In this document: positions 59,353 to 64,000 of the stretch, piece by piece
Position numbering within the stretch: position 1 is the stretch's first letter
Layout: every line of letters starts with the position of its first letter
Source: Pantoea alhagi
GTDB lineage: Bacteria; Pseudomonadota; Gammaproteobacteria; Enterobacterales; Enterobacteriaceae
Direction of reading: 5' to 3'
Assembly: GCF_002101395.1 (NCBI RefSeq)
Contig: NZ_CP019706.1
Coordinates: 1,984,001 to 2,048,000 of the forward strand
Length of the DNA stretch: 64,000 bases
Notes under the pieces: model-generated
What the model was told of the DNA's origin: nothing
The model's input: only the letters and a program-made list of their open reading frames with translations
The model's database searches: none
Position numbers and translations under genes: made by a program

Positions 59353-60429
59353 TTATTCCTTCTCTTGACTCAGAATGGTGACGATTTCAGGGGGATACAT
59401 CTTTAAGAGTTCGGCGAAATTTTTCCCAATGCTCTCCTCTGCGTACCTCAAAACCGGAATGAGCGGGCTACTGGGTTCGGTCATTGCGAACCAGCTGCGA
59501 ACTTCTTGCAGCCGGTGTAGCGCATCGGTGCGGTTGTTAATGCCCTTGCGGGTTTCCGGGGACGCCGAAGGAAGATCACAACTGACCGGTAGGGTCTCAA
59601 CGGGAGGTGGCACGACATGGGGTACAGGAGCAGAAAGTCCCTCTTGTGTGGGGATTTCCGGTAAGGTATCCGCACTGAGATCTGCCGCCGGCGCTGTGCT
59701 GCCGAATTCACTGGAAAACATGGCAAGAATATTTTCCAGCACGTTCAGTTCTGGCACTTCATCCTCAAGCGTTGCGGCAAGTATTTTTTTTATCTCCTGC
59801 AAGAAGAAATGCGCCTGAGTAAGTGGGCGAATGGCGTCCCGTGCGTTGAGATGCCATTCGTGCACTAATGCGGCGATTGTCGCATCCGACAGAGCGCCTT
59901 CTTCCCGGGGAACCTGATGCGCCTTTTCAAACTCCTTTACGCTGATTTGTAAGCCGGCGGCTCTCGGAAGCGGCTGGTTGCGTAAATCCGCCAGCAGTCC
60001 ATTAATATCCTCCAGTTCGGCGAATGCGTTCGCCCGCAATATAGGGGCGAACTCTCCCTCGTCCAGCAGTTGGGGATGGAGATCGTCTGGCCAGGTCTTC
60101 AGCAGGGCGTGGAGGACTTCAGTACCTTCCGCCAGCGCAGGCAGGCCAATCTTACGCAATCGACAGCGCATCAGGATAACCAGCAGTCTGATATCCTTGC
60201 TTTTTTGCAGCAGGGCAAGGCAGCTTTGCTCTATTTCCGTCCAGTTAATGGGTTCTGCCGCTTCGACGAAGCTGCCATATTCGGCTCCCAGTTTTGGTTG
60301 GATCCGGGATTGCAGCATGATAAATGCTGGATCGTAATCCAGACTTTCGCCGCAGGGGGCATCCTCTGTGATTGGCTGCATGACATGCTGGTAATAATCT
60401 GAACAGCTCAGGCCTGGTATATGATTCAT
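59353..60429 (-). CDS. tssA: TssA, T6SS sheath-assembly protein
   Basis: T6SS component that primes and caps sheath/tube polymerisation. The N-terminal ImpA domain (about 20-130) is clear: PITEDAPCGESLDYDPAF, EINWTEIEQSCLALLQKSKDIRLLV-type and LLKTWPDDLHPQL. A Pro-rich linker (about 255-290) precedes a C-terminal region with SSPLIPVLRYAEESIGKNFAELLKMYPPEIV, the short-type TssA end. About 358 residues. The ATG at 60429 is preferred to a GTG one codon before. It follows tssG by 51 bases. Confidence 0.92.
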   Translation of the reverse strand: MNHIPGLSCSDYYQHVMQPITEDAPCGESLDYDPAFIMLQSRIQPKLGAEYGSFVEAAEPINWTEIEQSCLALLQKSKDIRLLVILMRCRLRKIGLPALAEGTEVLHALLKTWPDDLHPQLLDEGEFAPILRANAFAELEDINGLLADLRNQPLPRAAGLQISVKEFEKAHQVPREEGALSDATIAALVHEWHLNARDAIRPLTQAHFFLQEIKKILAATLEDEVPELNVLENILAMFSSEFGSTAPAADLSADTLPEIPTQEGLSAPVPHVVPPPVETLPVSCDLPSASPETRKGINNRTDALHRLQEVRSWFAMTEPSSPLIPVLRYAEESIGKNFAELLKMYPPEIVTILSQEKE

Positions 60430-60480
60430 CACGTTTTATTTTTTATCCCTGTTGTCGGTATCCTTAATTCGGCGCGATTG

Positions 60481-61482
60481 TTAGCGATGATACGTTTCCG
60501 GTTCAAAGCTCATACCGTAAACCGGCGAATCGCACGTCTCTCGCTCTAGCCAACTGGCGTAACCAAGCTGATGATTACCATCGAGCGTGGCGCGCGGTAC
60601 TTGATCGGGTGCCAGGATTAACTGGACATCCCAGGCATACTCGAAACCGATAAAGCTGCGCACCAGTTCACGAAGTACAGACATGTCGCGACCCCATGGG
60701 CTGAAAAGCATGTACTGAGAGAGGGAAAGCGGTCCCATTAACAATTTGAATTTGTGCTGCCTGTCGAGCACGGTACTGCCGAGGATTGCGCCGTCGCCCA
60801 GTAAAGATGCGTAGCAGTCATCGCCAAGCGCGGTTTGATCTTTGCTTTCCAGGAAAATCCATTGCAGTTCAAACTCTTTCATTTGAACAGGAACGTTGAA
60901 GTAGTACTGCATAGCGCCCAGCAGGCCGTCCGGATTACGGGCTTCACGAACCAAATGCGCAGAAGAGGCCAGCCTGGCATGAACCGGAAGCGGTTCTGGA
61001 TCCAGCTCAGCGGGATCCAGCCCTACCAGGCTACCGACATAAAATGAAAAACGTTCGTCGTCTTTACGATCCAGCGAGGCAGTATCCTGCGATAAAAACC
61101 AGGCACGATAGAACAGGCTAAGCGCCCGATGGTGAAAGATATCCACGAAGTCGATTAGCGTGTGGTCGTGTTGTTCATAGCGTGAGTAGGCCAGCTCAGA
61201 AAGATGAAGCGGCATCGCCCCTTGCGCGCCCCAAACCCCCAATCCGAACAACTGAAGCTTAATGTTGTCATCCTGCTGGCTGATGGCGGCTATCTCGCGC
61301 GGCGAGAAGACCATGCTTGCTACCTGCCCAAGGCGGAAGCGCTCCTGAGAAGGCAACGTGGCCTTACCCGGCGGTGGCAAAGTCGGTGTACGGGCGGCAA
61401 TTGTTCGCATGATGCTGATGAAACCTGCCTCCCATGGAACCTGAGTATCAAACCAGGCTTCCAGCCCATCAGGTTTTGTCAT
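60481..61482 (-). CDS. tssG: TssG, T6SS baseplate subunit
   Basis: Baseplate wedge protein of 333 residues (ImpH/TssG family). Typical features: FRLGQVASMVFSPREI near the N-terminus, LFGLGVWGAQGAMPLHLSE, HRALSLFYRAWF and LGPLSLSQY-type LLMGPLSLSQYMLF. With TssE, TssF and TssK it forms the T6SS baseplate. Its ATG overlaps the tssF stop by 4 bases. Confidence 0.95.
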   Translation of the reverse strand: MTKPDGLEAWFDTQVPWEAGFISIMRTIAARTPTLPPPGKATLPSQERFRLGQVASMVFSPREIAAISQQDDNIKLQLFGLGVWGAQGAMPLHLSELAYSRYEQHDHTLIDFVDIFHHRALSLFYRAWFLSQDTASLDRKDDERFSFYVGSLVGLDPAELDPEPLPVHARLASSAHLVREARNPDGLLGAMQYYFNVPVQMKEFELQWIFLESKDQTALGDDCYASLLGDGAILGSTVLDRQHKFKLLMGPLSLSQYMLFSPWGRDMSVLRELVRSFIGFEYAWDVQLILAPDQVPRATLDGNHQLGYASWLERETCDSPVYGMSFEPETYHR

Positions 61483-63359
61483 AACGCCCCCCGTCTGCCC
61501 GGGCGCGCTTTCCAGCGCGCGATCAACCCGCGTTGCATGGAATGCAGTTCAGTTTCCGTAAACACGTTAATGGAGGCATGGCGCGCCAGATAGTTTTCCA
61601 TCACCAGGCCAAATAAATAGGGACTTATGCCGGAGAAACCCTCTTCGTCCACGGTCAGGCTACAGTTTACTCCGCGTCCGTAGACCAGCAATCCATCGTC
61701 CGCCAGGCGGCGTACTACTGGCTTGGTCTGGCATCCTACCAGGCTGTTAATTTGTTCGATGGGTTCAGGATCAGCGGCGCTGGTGAACAGCATTAGCATA
61801 TTACGCAGCGACTCGCCGCCCTGAGCGTGTTCCATATCCGAGAGCGGCAGATAATTAAAGCTCAGCTGGCGGATCAGCCTCCATGCGGACTCACCCACGG
61901 ATAAGGGAGGTTGTGGAGCGCTGGGCGCGCTGACAAAACGCGCGCCATGAATAGGGACGGAATCCGACATGGTGAGATCGAAGTTGCCGGTATTGGTGAG
62001 AAGACGAGGCAAATCGCGGTTAGTGACCATCGCATCGACCAACAGATAGCGGATATGTTCGCCATAGGGCGCTTCTTGCTGGTCAACCAGCGAGATGAAA
62101 ATTTCGGTGCCGCTGTAAGGTGTTCGGGTGTCATATTTGCGGCCGGTGGTCTCTTTCGCGCGCATCTCTCGCTTAACCGAGAAGTAACGCCCAAAATTGC
62201 CCATATCGCTATGACGAGTTTGATAAAGCGGATTAAATACTAACTCTTCGCTGGTTTCCGCCTGCAGACCCAATACTTTGTTTACGGAAAAAACTTCATA
62301 GTCGAGAGAACGGCTGCGATCGGGAACAATATGGAAATAATTCAATGCCCGATTGATCTCAATGCGGTCCACTCGTTTTGGAAACAGGTTAATGACCGGG
62401 GTACAAAAAAGTAAAAAACGCGAAGCGTCGAGGTGAACGGTAAGATCCTGCGGCAATTTAGTTAGCAGAATAATGACTTCTACTTCGTTAGTGTTGTTTT
62501 GTTCCAGCGCAGCGGAGAGCTGAGTGAGAGAGAAAAAATAAAAACGCGCACGGCATGCAATATACTCCTGAATTAATGTATGACCGTGAAACATATTCCA
62601 TTGCAGCGGTAACAGGCTTTGATCAGGCGCCAGACCTTCGAATTTTAACGGTTGATGGCTGATGACATGGTGCTGTAGTTTATTTTGTTCTCCGCTACGT
62701 ACTACCGTTGCGATATGGCTGCCGTGAAGCAGCTCAAAGGTATGTGAAACAATACGTTCATCTCCCTGAATATAAACTGGAAGTTCATCCAGACCTTTCA
62801 GGCTGGAGAACAGCAGATCACCCTGCAGTTTCAATTTCATGCGTAGTGCGCCTTTTAACTGGTGGCGCTTGATACGATAATGTTCAAGGTCAGGTATATC
62901 AGGAGGAACCGAGGTTAGTCTGACTTCTGTCAGCTCCAGCGGCCATAATGTCACATCCTGGTTATTTCTAAATTCGCAGCGAGTCATTTCACCGGGCAGT
63001 ATACGGCTGTAAAATGCACTCTGTTTAGGAATGAGATAGCCATTCGTTAAATCGCCTTCACTCAGATCTGGCTTTAGTTGCACGACCCCCATTGAGGGTG
63101 TTGGCGAGTTATAGTTGGGATAGACGATATCAAGCAAGCGCTGGGTAAATTTGGGGAATTCAGCGTCGAGCTTTATCTGCGTCCTGGCAGATAAAAAGCA
63201 AAAAGCTTCTATTAACCGTTCAACATAAGGATCGGCAATATCGATGCCGTTCATTCCCAGGCGCCCGGCAATCTTAGGGTGGCGAGCAGCAAACTCGTGC
63301 GCCATTTCCCTAATGAAAGTCAGTTCCCGATTGTAGTAGTCCAGAAAATTGTGTTCCAC
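61479..63359 (-). CDS. tssF: TssF, T6SS baseplate subunit
   Basis: Baseplate wedge protein of 626 residues (ImpG/TssF family), partner of TssG. The start is a GTG at 63359 with AGGA 6 bases upstream, giving MEHNFLDYYNRELTFIREMAHEFAARHPKIAGRLG, the classic TssF N-terminus; DPYVERLIEAFCFLSARTQIKLDAEFP follows. C-terminal FTETELHSMQRG is also typical. It heads the minus-strand transcript tssF-tssG-tssA-adhesin-GT-DotU/OmpA-DcrB and is divergent from tssH. Confidence 0.95.
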   Translation of the reverse strand: MEHNFLDYYNRELTFIREMAHEFAARHPKIAGRLGMNGIDIADPYVERLIEAFCFLSARTQIKLDAEFPKFTQRLLDIVYPNYNSPTPSMGVVQLKPDLSEGDLTNGYLIPKQSAFYSRILPGEMTRCEFRNNQDVTLWPLELTEVRLTSVPPDIPDLEHYRIKRHQLKGALRMKLKLQGDLLFSSLKGLDELPVYIQGDERIVSHTFELLHGSHIATVVRSGEQNKLQHHVISHQPLKFEGLAPDQSLLPLQWNMFHGHTLIQEYIACRARFYFFSLTQLSAALEQNNTNEVEVIILLTKLPQDLTVHLDASRFLLFCTPVINLFPKRVDRIEINRALNYFHIVPDRSRSLDYEVFSVNKVLGLQAETSEELVFNPLYQTRHSDMGNFGRYFSVKREMRAKETTGRKYDTRTPYSGTEIFISLVDQQEAPYGEHIRYLLVDAMVTNRDLPRLLTNTGNFDLTMSDSVPIHGARFVSAPSAPQPPLSVGESAWRLIRQLSFNYLPLSDMEHAQGGESLRNMLMLFTSAADPEPIEQINSLVGCQTKPVVRRLADDGLLVYGRGVNCSLTVDEEGFSGISPYLFGLVMENYLARHASINVFTETELHSMQRGLIARWKARPGRRGAL

Positions 63360-63500
63360 TTGGCATCCTGTAATTATCGGAGAGTTAAATCTAACTGAAG
63401 ATAATGCTTAGAAGCGGGAGAAGCGGGAATATCATGCGGTTCTCATCGAGCTTCTTTTCCTCTCTTTATTAACGTCATTCTAAAAGTAAAAATTATTTTT

Positions 63501-63530
63501 TTGACATGCATATTAATTGCTTTTGCTAAT
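63501..63530 (+). promoter_or_regulatory. Possible sigma-70 promoter towards tssH
   Basis: A perfect -35 ttgaca (63501-63506) and gctaat (63525-63530) as a poor -10 with an 18-base spacer. The leader to tssH would be near 290 bases. The first repeat copy starts within 2 bases of the -10, where a bound protein would interfere. Confidence 0.4.
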
Positions 63531-63531
63531 T

Positions 63532-63563
63532 TAGGAATATTTCTCGGGCTGCATTCTTAAAAA
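63532..63563. repeat. Dyad-containing direct repeat, copy 1 (tssF-tssH region)
   Basis: Shares with copy 2, 76 bases away, the pattern taggaatrtytctcgrgc, three variable bases, then attcttaaaaa. Within it, aggaat and attctt are nearly inverted around ctcggg, as in an operator. Confidence 0.65.
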
Positions 63564-63607
63564 TAGATATTTTTGTTATGAAAATCTTTTCTGTGCCGGT
63601 CAAATGA

Positions 63608-63639
63608 TAGGAATGTCTCTCGAGCAATATTCTTAAAAA
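63608..63639. repeat. Dyad-containing direct repeat, copy 2 (tssF-tssH region)
   Basis: Same pattern as copy 1 with a perfect central ctcgag. About 26 of 32 positions agree between the copies. A regulator of the T6SS genes is the likely ligand, unidentified. Confidence 0.65.
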
Positions 63640-63829
63640 ACAGGTTTTCTGTGTTTGGGGGTTTTATTTACCAGTAAAATAAATAAAATGACTAACAGTT
63701 GGCCTGGTAGTCGAGTTATTCATCTTATTTATTAATATATAAAAGTAGGGTGTTCTTATCCCTTATCCATGAGGGCAGGTGGATGAGCACGGCAATCAAA
63801 TTTCGAATTAAAACAGGGCAGATTTTATT

Positions 63830-64000
63830 GTGGCAATAACCAGAAAAAATCTATTTAACAAGCTCAACACTATCTTGTTTAAAAGTGTAGAAAGTGCAAC
63901 AACACTGTGTAAATTACGTGGCAATCCTTATGTTGAGCTGGTGCATTGGTTAAATCAATTATATCAGCAGCAAGACAGTGATGTTAAGCATATTATTCGA
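63830..64000 (+). CDS. tssH: TssH (ClpV), T6SS sheath-recycling ATPase, 5' part only
   Basis: The first 57 codons, cut by the window end. The translation (FNKLNTILFKSVESATTLCK, then LRGNPYVELVHWLNQLYQQ and DSDVKHIIR) is the ClpV N-terminal domain, which grips the TssC sheath helix. No ATG is present; GTG at 63830 is the best start, with AGGG 11 bases upstream, and the ATT codon just before it is less likely. It is transcribed away from tssF. The full protein would be near 870 residues with two AAA+ domains. Confidence 0.88.
   Translation, partial: MAITRKNLFNKLNTILFKSVESATTLCKLRGNPYVELVHWLNQLYQQQDSDVKHIIR

Larger units (their letters stand above)
63360..63829. other. Divergent promoter region of tssF and tssH
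   Basis: 470 A+T-rich bases with no gene. It holds a promoter-like ttgaca element and two copies of a dyad-containing repeat. No sigma-54 promoter (tggcac-N5-ttgca) was found. Confidence 0.6.

Noticed and set aside
63360..63829. Sigma-54 promoter for the T6SS operons
   Set aside because: No tggcac-N5-ttgca-like pair in either orientation was found; tggcatcctg near tssF lacks the -12 part.
1..64000. CRISPR arrays, tRNA or rRNA genes
   Set aside because: No regularly spaced repeats with unique spacers, and no cloverleaf or rRNA sequence was recognised by eye on either strand.

Overview
The window is chromosomal DNA of an enterobacterium. Gene content and order point to the Erwiniaceae (Pantoea, Mixta or Erwinia type); the genus cannot be fixed from the sequence alone. 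The evidence is a complete scr sucrose regulon, quinoprotein glucose dehydrogenase plus a flavoprotein gluconate dehydrogenase, pectin-oligomer genes (ogl, kdgF), a plant-associate style type VI secretion (T6SS) locus, and a block (yjcB, soxS/soxR, ghxP, yjcE, actP-yjcH-acs, gltP) colinear with the E. coli minute-92 region.

Layout. 1-8.0 kb: the truncated end of a PiT phosphate transporter, then scrK-scrY-scrA-scrB-scrR on the minus strand with three ScrR-type operators. 8.3-12 kb: a chemoreceptor, an AraC regulator and a DMT exporter. 12-16 kb: an A+T-rich accessory stretch with a broken IS3-type transposase gene, a Wzx-like flippase and a TupA-like ATP-grasp protein. 16-31.5 kb: the E. coli-like backbone, interrupted by a cidR/cidAB murein-hydrolase-exporter locus. 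31.6-37.6 kb: murQ, aer, a fused dihydroxyacetone kinase and sbmA. 37.8-41.8 kb: a three-subunit periplasmic gluconate dehydrogenase operon behind a perfect GntR-type palindrome. 41.8-45.3 kb: kdgF-ogl and a divergent RpiB/LacAB-type isomerase under two KdgR boxes, then tsx. 45.7-51.3 kb: a TetR-AraC regulator pair, the stress operon yciG-yciE-katN, a LysR gene and an MFS exporter. 51.4-53.8 kb: gcd. 54-64 kb: the left part of a T6SS locus (tssF, tssG, tssA on minus; tssH/clpV leaving the window on plus) carrying accessory genes.

How the genes cooperate. Sucrose enters through ScrY, is phosphorylated by ScrA, split by ScrB, and the fructose is phosphorylated by ScrK. Glucose can be oxidised in the periplasm by Gcd to gluconate and then to 2-ketogluconate by the gluconate dehydrogenase, feeding electrons to the respiratory chain. 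Pectin oligomers are handled by Ogl, KdgF and the isomerase. ActP/YjcH/Acs recover acetate.

The most unusual part is the T6SS accessory module downstream of tssA: a two-domain FimH-like adhesin, a GT60/GlcNAc-type protein glycosyltransferase, a DotU-OmpA fusion broken by one missing base, and a DcrB/EagR-like chaperone, apparently co-transcribed. Other notable non-coding structures are a 40-bp near-perfect palindrome just before yciG, twin palindromic operators before the tetR gene, a dyad-bearing direct repeat between tssF and tssH, and a small gene directly in frame after sbmA. Functions are assigned by recognising families from translated sequence; no database search was run.
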